From NCBI GenBank assembly GCA_944472135.2, contig OX235265.1, positions 95,822,984 through 95,886,983 of the forward strand: 64,000 bases of DNA, read 5' to 3'. Shown here in pieces: positions 1-9,199 of this stretch. This DNA comes from Trichobilharzia regenti (lineage: Eukaryota > Platyhelminthes > Trematoda > Strigeidida > Schistosomatidae). The notes under the pieces are model-generated. The model made no database searches. It was not told where the DNA came from and was given only the letters and a program-made list of their open reading frames with translations. How positions within the stretch are numbered: the stretch's first letter is position 1; each line of letters starts with the position of its first letter. A program made the translations under genes and the position numbers.

Positions 1-288
1 AAAGTAGTCTATTCAAAGCATGTATATACTTCACATGGACACGGAGACTCTCTGCGGAATACGTCAAAATCCAAATCACTGCCTATACAGCGCCAATAAA
101 CCTGGATATCTATGATATAACGAAAACATGCTGAAAGCTGCATCTCAGATCAAGTTGATTCATTCGATGGTAATGATCTACTCCTGCATGCCTTATTCGA
201 CAGTCCGCTATGCAGACACATGGCGCAAATGGAGGATACTGGAATCGACCTCAGCGCCATTTAATGCAGTGAAACAACCCAACGTGAT
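1..288. other. Unassigned left edge
   Basis: No coding region, RNA gene or repeat that I recognise. Short frames on the plus strand do not resemble a known family. It directly abuts the first LTR and may be the original insertion-site flank of the left tandem element. Confidence 0.3.
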
Positions 289-646
289 TGTCAATCACAT
301 CTCAAAACCCGTTAATGCCCAGCTCTCGCTACGCTCGGGCCCAAGCTGCCCTTCGAATATTTCAGAAACCCTTAATTATTACGGATGCAAAAACCAAAAC
401 ACCGATTGGCCACTCGAGAATTCTTTATTGTAACACCAACATATAAAAAATGTTTCCACTAAGGTCTGTGAACAAATATTACAATAATAAATCACAATAT
501 TACTTCTGACGGTTGTCTCCTGACTTCTTTCTGAACAGCGACCGATGAGATGATGACTGTCGTATTGATGCCTCCGCGAAAATCGGGGAAGTTGATTTTG
601 AGCAAACAACCATGAATTGATCGTTCAGTCTTCAACTCCATTGACA
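289..646 (-). repeat. LTR A1 (3' LTR of first gag-type element)
   Basis: 358 bp, bounded by TGTCA and TGACA, which form 5-bp inverted termini with the standard TG...CA ends. The minus strand carries an AATAAA polyadenylation signal upstream of the XhoI-like CTCGAG. A short purine run (GGGGAG, minus strand) lies immediately inside it and is the likely polypurine tract. Confidence 0.85.
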
Positions 647-680
647 CTCCCCGGCAAAAAGTATTTATTCCTTTTTTCCA

Positions 681-905
681 TCACGACCAATACACGTTGA
701 CTTGGATGCCATTGCGAGAACCTGGGTCACACGGACAGAGCTGAAATGGAAAACAAACAGAAAAGCCAACACACCACAGGCATACCCACAGCACAATCTC
801 ACACATCAATGACGACCTGCGCCTCCAGACAGAGACATCCACTTGACATCTTGCAACACAATCGCCATTTGCTAGAATGACACTTGCAGAATGCAAAGTG
901 ACCAT
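681..905 (-). CDS. Small hypothetical ORF in the 3' region of a gag-type element
   Basis: A 74-codon frame starting at a true ATG and lying between gag and the 3' LTR. It encodes a basic, cysteine-containing segment followed by a hydrophobic stretch (about residues 35-55) that could form one membrane helix. The same frame occurs in all three gag-type elements (4289-4513 and 13916-14140) with a handful of substitutions. It matches no family I know. It could be a vestigial env-like or accessory product, or a chance frame that looks conserved only because the copies are young. Confidence 0.25.
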   Translation of the reverse strand: MVTLHSASVILANGDCVARCQVDVSVWRRRSSLMCEIVLWVCLWCVGFSVCFPFQLCPCDPGSRNGIQVNVYWS

Positions 906-1344
906 AGCAGCACCTCATGATACTCTTCAAGCATCCTCTTTTCTATTCACTATCAATTATCACTGAAATCGCTTGTCACTCTTTCTGCCTCAGTTCTAGT
1001 AGCGGTGACGCATGCGAGCCTCAGTCGTTTACACTCTTTCTCCCCGGCGTGTCGGACCGCAGCTAACAATTATCTCCGTGTGCATTTCATTCTCAGCAAT
1101 AGCCTAGCCTCCCCGGCGTATACGACCCATCTGCTGTCCTTAACATCAATCAATTCATTCATGGATGTAGAAGACTCGAAACAACTTCAGAAATAATCAC
1201 GACGAAAATTTTAACAAAATTACGCAATAACAACAAGATACGAAAACAACGAGTAAACACAATGAATCCAAAAACACCAATTGATATGACACACCACACA
1301 TATATACAAATAGTACAAACAACCTCGCCGATCATGTCTTGATT

Positions 1345-1795
1345 GAATTCCTTTGAAGAATTGCAGGCCTTACACCAGTACGCCCGCAACCCTTCACAGG
1401 TTGACGATTGTAAGTTGTGGAATGTCCGGACACAAACAAGATTAACCAACAATTACAATAATTGGAACTCACACAACTATTTAACACAAACATATGTACA
1501 ATGACTACATCAAATGTTGTGGATTCTGACACGACAAACTACCCTTGAAGAACTGTAGGACTTACACCAGTACGCCTACATTCCTTCTCAGGTTGATGAT
1601 ACAAGTGGAAGTCGTCCGGACACAAACAGAATTACCAACGGGTAGATGACAGATGATATCAATTCAGTATATACAATATGAACATATGTACAAGATCATA
1701 CACCAAGCACATTGGACTGCTCATTGATGCGCTACCCTTTGAAGAATTGTAGGACTTACAGCAGTACGCCTACAACCCTTCTCAGGTTGACGCTC
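1345..1795 (-). repeat. Three imperfect direct repeats in the element 3' noncoding region
   Basis: A block of about 55 bp with the cores ACACCAGTACGCC / ACAGCAGTACGCC and CTCAGGTTGA recurs near 1350, 1546 and 1736, about 190-195 bp apart. It lies between the gag stop and the 3' LTR. Element 2 repeats the pattern at about 4953-5403. The array B gag element has only two blocks (about 14587 and 14778), so copy number differs between subfamilies. The role is unknown; packaging, enhancer or terminal-repeat functions are possible. Confidence 0.6.
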
Positions 1796-3645
1796 TAGGT
1801 TGGAAAATCGTCGTAGAGTTCATTTGCTGACCTCCTCCTATCAGCTATATATTCAAATCTAAACGGCAACTCGCTCATGTCATTGTATCGTAGAATATAG
1901 ATGACGAACAAACATACGACGTATCTGGTCAACCAAGCGTAGAAACAGAGTAATTTACACCAAAGATAATAGCATTCAAACAGTAACTTGAAACTAGAAA
2001 TGCCTTTATTCGTGCACGTCAATTTAACAATTATTCTCTCCTTTACACTTGGCTTATCCTCACTAAAATGACCATTGATATTCGTCCTTTCAAAAGAACT
2101 GATACTAACATAGTCATTGGACAAGATACTTGAGTTGATGGGTGTCTGTTTCATTGTGGATGACAGCACCAACGACGACTGATTGATATCAGTTGATGAA
2201 GTTATCGGTGGATCAAAAGCTATTGTTTCTGGACTTTCAGAAAGTTGTCTTCCTCCAAGATTACCACCACTTCTGTATTTTTCTATCAGCTCAGGTTTAG
2301 CACTAGCATCTGATGATAGGTGGGCTACATGCTGTTCAATCACACTGACGGTCTGACAAGTATGCATGCCTTCTGCAACTGCATCTGCATTTATTTCTAC
2401 TTCACGTACAAGTTGTACAGAACCTTTATTCAACTTAGCAGTAGTAGGCATATCCCTCATCTCATCATGATCAACCAAAGACAACTGTGAAGTATCATGA
2501 TCATTATCACGAATATTCACTTTACCGTCAACTTCATCATTTTCAAACTCTTTAATAACAGAAGTAGACAATTTTGGTTCCTCCTCGCAAATCATTAAAG
2601 GTTTTATAACTTCACTCTGACTAGTAATACCTTGTAAACATGTAGGGTCAGAACTGCACTCTGAAGCAGCAACTCTATTCTGTGACACTCTATTCAACAA
2701 TGGCTTACCAGTTGCAACTACAGACTTCTTCACCGCACCGTTATCGTCACACAATTCAGAGTCAGACCTGGAGTTTACATTTAGCTTATCACCGAACTTG
2801 TTCAATGGTTCACAGCTCACCTTTGTATGCACAGCTTGCAAACGTGTAAAACACAACCGTGTTTGTCTTGCATCTTGTAACCTATCAGTTGAGGATGTAC
2901 TACGAAAGCTGTTACACTCACTAGGTCTATATGCATTACTAGACATCATCGAGCCTTCTCGATATCCACCTCTCTGAGGCCTACTCGTCATCAATGAGTG
3001 CGTTTTACCCTCAGACTGCTCTATTCTATGGGTGAGATCTAACAGACTGGAAAACTTGCTCATAGATTGATTGACACTATCTTTTACCAGTTTCAGGATA
3101 TCATCAAATTTTGGCTCGATACTCTCATCCTCCATACGGGAGCTTATCTTCACCCACTTCCTTTGCAGTCGAGTAGGTAGGCGCCTTGCTATTACTTCTA
3201 GTATAAAACTCGAGTCGAGGTCACTCATTCGATTCATCGAAATCATTGCATTCTTGTAAATTAGCAAATTATCTAAAAACTCAGTGAGTGCCTGGGAGTC
3301 ATCCTGTAATTGACCACCATTACCCTTAACAGCCTCGAATAATTTCCCTACAATCATTGAAGGTCTTCCAAACCTTTGACGTAGTATGCTCATAGCCTCG
3401 TAGTAGCCCTCTTTTGGCTTCATAAACTTACAACACTGTATAGCTCTTGAAGCATCTCCAGTGCAATATCTCATCAAATACATTAACTTCAATTCATCAT
3501 TTAATAAAAAACCACTCAAAATTATCTCAAACTCCTTTACAAATTGTAAATAATCGGCCGGGTTTCCATCAAAACACCGTGGTTCAAATTTAGGGAGTTT
3601 GATGTTCCTATTATCCCTGAACGGCGAAACAGTAACATCAACCAT
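1795..3645 (-). CDS. Gag-like protein of BEL/Pao-type LTR element (element 1)
   Basis: Structural polyprotein of an LTR retrotransposon, expected to form particles and bind element RNA. The frame is open to codon 630. The first in-frame ATG is codon 15 (3645) and is used here. An ATG further upstream at 3750 is followed after ten codons by TAG (3718-3720). Residues ~28-115 match the DUF1759-type Gag region of Pao/BEL elements: LPKFEPRCFDGNP, then a Y/LxxxxGDASRAI block, then LRQRFGRPSMIVGKL. Near residues 279-292 there is a zinc-knuckle pattern C-x2-R-x4-H-x4-C in which the second cysteine is arginine. Residues ~566-600 are strongly hydrophobic and suggest one or two membrane segments, which is unusual for Gag. 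No pol follows. Family assignment is good; function of the C-terminal half is unknown. Confidence 0.75.
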   Translation of the reverse strand: MVDVTVSPFRDNRNIKLPKFEPRCFDGNPADYLQFVKEFEIILSGFLLNDELKLMYLMRYCTGDASRAIQCCKFMKPKEGYYEAMSILRQRFGRPSMIVGKLFEAVKGNGGQLQDDSQALTEFLDNLLIYKNAMISMNRMSDLDSSFILEVIARRLPTRLQRKWVKISSRMEDESIEPKFDDILKLVKDSVNQSMSKFSSLLDLTHRIEQSEGKTHSLMTSRPQRGGYREGSMMSSNAYRPSECNSFRSTSSTDRLQDARQTRLCFTRLQAVHTKVSCEPLNKFGDKLNVNSRSDSELCDDNGAVKKSVVATGKPLLNRVSQNRVAASECSSDPTCLQGITSQSEVIKPLMICEEEPKLSTSVIKEFENDEVDGKVNIRDNDHDTSQLSLVDHDEMRDMPTTAKLNKGSVQLVREVEINADAVAEGMHTCQTVSVIEQHVAHLSSDASAKPELIEKYRSGGNLGGRQLSESPETIAFDPPITSSTDINQSSLVLSSTMKQTPINSSILSNDYVSISSFERTNINGHFSEDKPSVKERIIVKLTCTNKGISSFKLLFECYYLWCKLLCFYAWLTRYVVCLFVIYILRYNDMSELPFRFEYIADRRRSANELYDDFPT

Positions 3646-3893
3646 GTCATGCTTAACATCAGACACATCGTTACAATTAACAGACAAGTCACCATGACTT
3701 ACTTTCCTGTTTGCATCCTAGACACTCTGTCCCTTCTTTGACCCAGGCATTTTCGAACTTGACCCAATTCCAAAAATTTCCATATATTGCTTGTTCAAAG
3801 AGGACTTGACCGGCACCAGGAAAAATGAACGGCGACTATCCAAACTTTCACCAACTGTTTGAATCCGCCAGATCGGTTTCAATCCTCAGAAAC

Positions 3894-4253
3894 TATCAAT
3901 CACGTCTCATAAACCGTTAATGCCCAGCTCTCGCTACGCTCGGGCCCACGCTGTTCTTCGAAGATTTCTCAGAAACGCTTAGTTATAACGGACGCAAAAA
4001 CCAAAACACTGATCTGCCGCTTTAGATTTGTTTATTGTTACACCAACATATAAAAGGAATAAGCGAACTAAGGTCTGTAAACAAATATTACAATAATAAA
4101 TCGTTATATTACTTCTGACGATATTTTACTCTTCTTTCTGAACAGCGACCGATGAGACGATGACTGTCGTATTGATGCCTCCGCGAAAATCGGGGAAGTT
4201 GATTTTGAGCAAACAACCATGAATTGATCGTTCAATCTTCAACTCCATTGACA
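3894..4253 (-). repeat. LTR A2 (shared middle LTR of array A)
   Basis: 360 bp. It serves as 5' LTR of element 1 and 3' LTR of element 2. The left terminus reads TATCA instead of TGTCA, a mutation in the terminal dinucleotide that should impair integrase recognition. The same change is seen in LTR A3, so it predates the tandem duplication or was spread by it. Confidence 0.85.
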
Positions 4254-4288
4254 CTCCCCGGCAAAAAGGTATTTATTCCTTTTTTCCA

Positions 4289-4513
4289 TCACGACCAATA
4301 CACGTTGACTTGGATGCCATTGCGAGAACCTGGGTCACACGGACAGAGCTGAAATGGAAAACAAACAGAAAAGCCAACACACCACAAGCATACCCACAGC
4401 ACAATCTCACACATCAATGACGACCTGCGCCTCCAGACAGAGACATCCACTTGACATCTTGCAACACAATCGCCATTTGCTAGAATGACTCTTGCAGAAT
4501 GCAAAGTGACCAT
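4289..4513 (-). CDS. Small hypothetical ORF, copy in element 2
   Basis: Counterpart of the 74-codon ORF at 681-905 with a single Ser-to-Arg change near residue 8. Same hydrophobic segment, same position next to the 3' LTR. No known family. Confidence 0.25.
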   Translation of the reverse strand: MVTLHSARVILANGDCVARCQVDVSVWRRRSSLMCEIVLWVCLWCVGFSVCFPFQLCPCDPGSRNGIQVNVYWS

Positions 4514-5402
4514 AGCAGCACCTCATGATACTCTTCAAGCATCCTCTTTTCTATTCACTATCAATTATCACTGAAATCGCTTGTCACTCATTCTGCCTCA
4601 GTTCTAGTAGCGGTGACGCATGCGAGCCTCAGTCGTTTACACTCTTTCTCCCCGGCGTGTCGGACCGCAGCTAACAATTATCTCCGTGTGCATTTCATTC
4701 TCAGCAATAGCCTAGCCTCCCCGGCGTATACGACCCATCTGCTGTCCTTAACATCAATCAATTCATTCATGGATGTAGAAGACTCGAAACAACTTCAGAA
4801 ATAATCACGACGAAAATTTTAACAAAATTACGCAATAACAACAAGATACGAAAACAACGAGTAAACACAATGAATCCAAAAACACCAATTGATATGACAC
4901 ACCACACATATATACAAATAGTACAAACAACCTCGCCGATCATGTCTTGATTGAATTCCTTTGAAGAATTGCAGGCCTTACACCAGTACGCCCGCAACCC
5001 TTCACAGGTTGACGATTGTAAGTTGTGGAATGTCCGGACACAAACAAGATTAACCAACAATTACAATAATTGGAACTCACACAACTATTTAACACAAACA
5101 TATGTACAATGACTACATCAAATGTTGTGGATTCTGACACGACAAACTACCCTTGAAGAACTGTAGGACTTACAGCAGTACGCCTACATTCCTTCTCAGG
5201 TTGATGATACAAGTGGAAGTCGTCCGGACACAAACAGAATTACCAACGGCTAGATGACAGATGATATCAATTCAGTATATACAATATGAACATATGTACA
5301 AGATCATACACCAAGCACATTGGACTGCTCATTGATGCGCTACCCTTTGAAGAATTGTAGGACTTACAGCAGTACGCCTACAACCCTTCTCAGGTTGACG
5401 CT

Positions 5403-7253
5403 CTAGGTTGGAAAATCGTCGCAGAGTTCATTTGCTGACCTCCTCCTATCAGCTATATATTCAAATCTAAACGGCAACTCGCTCATGTCATTGTATCGTA
5501 GAATATAGATGACGAACAAACATACGACGTATCTGGTCAACCAAGCGTAGAAACAGAGTAATTTACACCAAAGATAATAGCATTCAAACAGTAACTTGAA
5601 ACTAGAAATGCCTTTATTCGTGCACGTCAATTTAACAATTATTCTCTCCTTTACACTTGGCTTATCCTCACTAAAATGACCATTGATATTCGTCCTTTCA
5701 AAAGAACTGATACTAACATAGTCATTGGACAAGATACTTGAGTTGATGGGTGTCTGTTTCATTGTGGATGACAACACCAACGACGACTGATTGATATCAG
5801 TTGATGAAGTTATCGGTGGATCAAAAGCTATTGTTTCTGGACTTTCAGAAAGTTGTCTTCCTCCAAGATTACCACCACTTCTGTATTTTTCTATCAGCTC
5901 AGGTTTAGCACTAGCATCTGATGATAGGTGGGCTACATGCTGTTCAATCACACTGACGGTCTGACAAGTATGCATGCCTTCTGCAACTGCATCTGCATTT
6001 ATTTCTACTTCACGTACAAGTTGTACAGAACCTTTATTCAACTTAGCAGTAGTAGGCATATCCCTCATCTCATCATGATCAACCAAAGACAACTGTGAAG
6101 TATCATGATCATTATCACGAATATTCACTTTACCGTCAACTTCATCATTTTCAAACTCTTTAATAACAGAAGTAGACAATTTTGGTTCCTCCTCGCAAAT
6201 CATTAAAGGTTTTATAACTTCACTCTGACTAGTAATACCTTGTAAACATGTAGGGTCAGAACTGCACTCTGAAGCAGCAACTCTATTCTGTGACACTCTA
6301 TTCAACAATGGCTTACCAGTTGCAACTACAGACTTCTTCACCGCACCGTTATCGTCACACAATTCAGAGTCAGACCTGGAGTTTACATTTAGCTTATCAC
6401 CGAACTTGTTCAATGGTTCACAGCTCACCTTTGTATGCACAGCTTGCAAACGTGTAAAACACAACCGTGTTTGTCTTGCATCTTGTAACCTATCAGTTGA
6501 GGATGTACTACGAAAGCTGTTACACTCACTAGGTCTATATGCATTACTAGACATCATCGAGCCTTCTCGATATCCACCTCTCTGAGGCCTACTCGTCATC
6601 AATGAGTGCGTTTTACCCTCAGACTGCTCTATTCTATGGGTGAGATCTAACAGACTGGAAAACTTGCTCATAGATTGATTGACACTATCTTTTACCAGTT
6701 TCAGGATATCATCAAATTTTGGCTCGATACTCTCATCCTCCATACGGGAGCTTATCTTCACCCACTTCCTTTGCAGTCGAGTAGGTAGGCGCCTTGCTAT
6801 TACTTCTAGTATAAAACTCGAGTCGAGGTCACTCATTCGATTCATCGAAATCATTGCATTCTTGTAAATTAGCAAATTATCTAAAAACTCAGTGAGTGCC
6901 TGGGAGTCATCCTGTAATTGACCACCATTACCCTTAACAGCCTCGAATAATTTCCCTACAATCATTGAAGGTCTTCCAAACCTTTGACGTAGTATGCTCA
7001 TAGCCTCGTAGTAGCCCTCTTTTGGCTTCATAAACTTACAACACTGTATAGCTCTTGAAGCATCTCCAGTGCAATATCTCATCAAATACATTAACTTCAA
7101 TTCATCATTTAATAAAAAACCACTCAAAATTATCTCAAACTCCTTTACAAATTGTAAATAATCGGCCGGGTTTCCATCAAAACACCGTGGTTCAAATTTA
7201 GGGAGTTTGATGTTCCTATTATCCCTGAACGGCGAAACAGTAACATCAACCAT
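5403..7253 (-). CDS. Gag-like protein of BEL/Pao-type LTR element (element 2)
   Basis: Near-identical duplicate of the frame at 1795-3645, with the same domain order, the same Arg-substituted zinc knuckle and the same hydrophobic C-terminal segment. It differs by one residue close to the end (NELC instead of NELY). The ATG at 7253 is the first in frame. The upstream ATG is again cut off by the same TAG, so that nonsense mutation existed before duplication. Confidence 0.75.
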   Translation of the reverse strand: MVDVTVSPFRDNRNIKLPKFEPRCFDGNPADYLQFVKEFEIILSGFLLNDELKLMYLMRYCTGDASRAIQCCKFMKPKEGYYEAMSILRQRFGRPSMIVGKLFEAVKGNGGQLQDDSQALTEFLDNLLIYKNAMISMNRMSDLDSSFILEVIARRLPTRLQRKWVKISSRMEDESIEPKFDDILKLVKDSVNQSMSKFSSLLDLTHRIEQSEGKTHSLMTSRPQRGGYREGSMMSSNAYRPSECNSFRSTSSTDRLQDARQTRLCFTRLQAVHTKVSCEPLNKFGDKLNVNSRSDSELCDDNGAVKKSVVATGKPLLNRVSQNRVAASECSSDPTCLQGITSQSEVIKPLMICEEEPKLSTSVIKEFENDEVDGKVNIRDNDHDTSQLSLVDHDEMRDMPTTAKLNKGSVQLVREVEINADAVAEGMHTCQTVSVIEQHVAHLSSDASAKPELIEKYRSGGNLGGRQLSESPETIAFDPPITSSTDINQSSLVLSSTMKQTPINSSILSNDYVSISSFERTNINGHFSEDKPSVKERIIVKLTCTNKGISSFKLLFECYYLWCKLLCFYAWLTRYVVCLFVIYILRYNDMSELPFRFEYIADRRRSANELCDDFPT

Positions 7254-7501
7254 GTCATGCTTAACATCAGACACATCGTTACAATTAACAGACAAGTCAC
7301 CATGACTTACTTTCCTGTTTGCATCCTAGACACTCTGTCCCTTCTTTGACCCAGGCATTTTCGAACTTGACCCAATTCCAAAAATTTCCATATATTGCTT
7401 GTTCAAAGAGGACTTGACCGGCACCAGGAAAAATGAACGGCGACTATCCAAACTTTCACCAACTGTTTGAATCCGCCAGATCGGTTTCAATCCTCAGAAA
7501 C

Positions 7502-7860
7502 TATCAATCACGTCTCATAAACCGTTAATGCCCAGCTCTCGCTACCCTCGGGCCCACGCTGTTCTTCAAAGATTTCTCAGAAACGCTTAGTTATAACGGA
7601 CGCAAAAACCAAAACACTGATCTGCCGCTTTAGATTTGTTTATTGTTACACCAACATATAAAGGAATACGCGAGCTAAGGTCTGTAAACAAATATTACAA
7701 TAATAAATCGTTATATTACTTCTGACGATATTTCACTCTTCTTTCTGAACAGCGACCGATGAGACGATGACTGTCGTATTGATGCCTCCGCGAAAATCGG
7801 GGAAGTTGATTTTGAGCAAACAACCATGAATTGATCGTTCAGTCTTCAACTCCATTGACT
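7502..7860 (-). repeat. LTR A3 (5' LTR of second gag-type element)
   Basis: About 359 bp. The right terminus reads TTGACT instead of TTGACA and the left terminus TATCA, so both ends have drifted from TG...CA. It marks the right edge of array A. Confidence 0.8.
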
Positions 7861-8449
7861 GTGTCCTTATCTAGTTTTCGCCTCCACGATCAAATTTACT
7901 TCCGGTTATGAAACTACGATAAGACTGCTGAAGAATGGAATAGATATATCACTGATCTCAACATAATACATCAATAAACTTTAATCCAAGGGTGCTGTTC
8001 ACAACAAAGTTATATAGGAGAATTGACTTCAAGCTTTCTTTTTCCCAGATATTTGTATTACATTCATCTGATGTCTGGGATTTTGTTAATTCGATGACAA
8101 TAATTCTATACCTCTTTATATCCCACACAAACAGACACTATAGCAGACTGTTCCGACTGCCTGTAATGACAGAGAGAACAACCAAACTGTAAATTCATCA
8201 TACATCAAATTATGTGTAATTTATATAATAACTTATCCACGCCTGTACAATAGGTATGTTCCTGCATAAACAGGGGAAATATATTTTTCTTGAAACAATA
8301 TTTTTTGATGCCTATACAACTGATGTACTCTACTTAGCTAGGGAAGAAATGTTCCTTATTATATTATCTTTACTAAATATGCTTATTAATATTATGTGTA
8401 ACTTATCGAATTGATGATGCCTATAAACTGGTGTCCCTCATGTAAAAAA
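7861..8449. other. AT-rich spacer without recognised features
   Basis: No convincing frame or known repeat. A 66-codon plus-strand frame (7992-8192) has no recognisable motif and is treated as chance. The stretch ends in an AT-rich segment leading into the relic LTR. Confidence 0.3.
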
Positions 8450-8602
8450 TGAGAATATATATTATTATTGCGATGGTTTTCTCCGTCTTCCAACGAAGAG
8501 CCAACGATGGAACGATGACTGCACTATCGATGACTGCCGCCAAAATATAGAGTTGGGTTTGAGCAAACAACCATGAATTGATCGTTCAATCTTCAACTAC
8601 AG
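8450..8602 (-). repeat. Diverged relic of the same LTR family
   Basis: The last ~60 bp, including CAAACAACCATGAATTGATC and TTCAATCTTCAACTACA, are near-identical to the edge of the array LTRs. The preceding ~90 bp align loosely (CGATGGAACGATGACTG versus CGATGAGACGATGACTG). The segment lacks a terminal TGACA. It is probably an old solo LTR or an LTR from a related subfamily. Confidence 0.55.
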
Positions 8603-8734
8603 TGCGCCCCATCTCGCATACCGATTCTGAAAACCTGTTTACCTCTTCCCTGTTCTGATCTATGCCTGCTTTTCCACAGTTCAACAGTGAGACTGAACAG
8701 ACAGGACCAGGTGTACATGTATCTGCACCTTAAT

Positions 8735-8955
8735 CCTTATTTATTTTTATTTTTTATTAATTTATTTTTGATTACAGCTTGATTCCACACCGTATTTTCG
8801 GTACAAGTATGGAATTTTGCAGGGTGGATATCTGTGGCCCAAAATTTTCAGGCCGACCATAGATATCAGGTGTGCGCCGGCGAGGCCTCGACCTTGGGAC
8901 CATGTGCATGGTTGGCGAGAATCCTAACCACTGTGCCACCGAACCCAGCGTGTGA
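8735..8955 (-). mobile_element. tRNA-derived SINE
   Basis: On the minus strand an A-box-like TGGCACAGTGG (8928-8938) is followed by a B-box-like GGTCGAGGCC (8884-8893). A body segment comes next, including CACACCTGATATCTATGG and TCCATACTTGTACC, and then an A-rich 3' tail (8735-8770). The body matches the SINE piece at 53161-53317, which confirms a dispersed family. It resembles the tRNA-promoter SINEs known from schistosomes. I do not see an intact hammerhead core in it. Confidence 0.7.
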
Positions 8956-9199
8956 TGCCCATCAAAACAGAAAAGAAATACTTGGCAGGTCATAGTACTT
9001 CGGATGCGTCTTCTAAAGAGGGAGATGAATGCCAGGCCTGTACTTTTGTCTTTTCTAAAACTGACTCAGCGTTTGAATGCAATTTTCGTGACTAATGGGT
9101 GCGCTGCCTCTGTGACAAAGGAGTGACAAAACCATATTATGAGTTTATAAGAAATAACCAGTGCCTGTGGTTCTTGTAAATTCTTTCACTTTGTCGCTC

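Larger units (their letters stand above)
289..7860 (-). mobile_element. Array A: two tandem gag-only BEL/Pao-like LTR elements
   Basis: Three LTRs (289-646, 3894-4253, 7502-7860) alternate with two internal regions on the minus strand. Corresponding points are 3608 bp apart, for example the gag stop codons at 1795 and 5403. The two gag frames differ by one residue near the C-terminus (Tyr versus Cys). Each internal region runs, in minus-strand order: a leader of about 250 nt, a Gag-like frame, then about 1.1 kb without pol. No protease, reverse transcriptase, RNase H or integrase motif is visible, so the elements would depend on an autonomous partner for retrotransposition. No matching target-site duplication is evident at the outer ends. 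The shared middle LTR suggests recombination between LTRs of adjacent or sister copies; an assembly duplication is the alternative. Confidence 0.85.
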
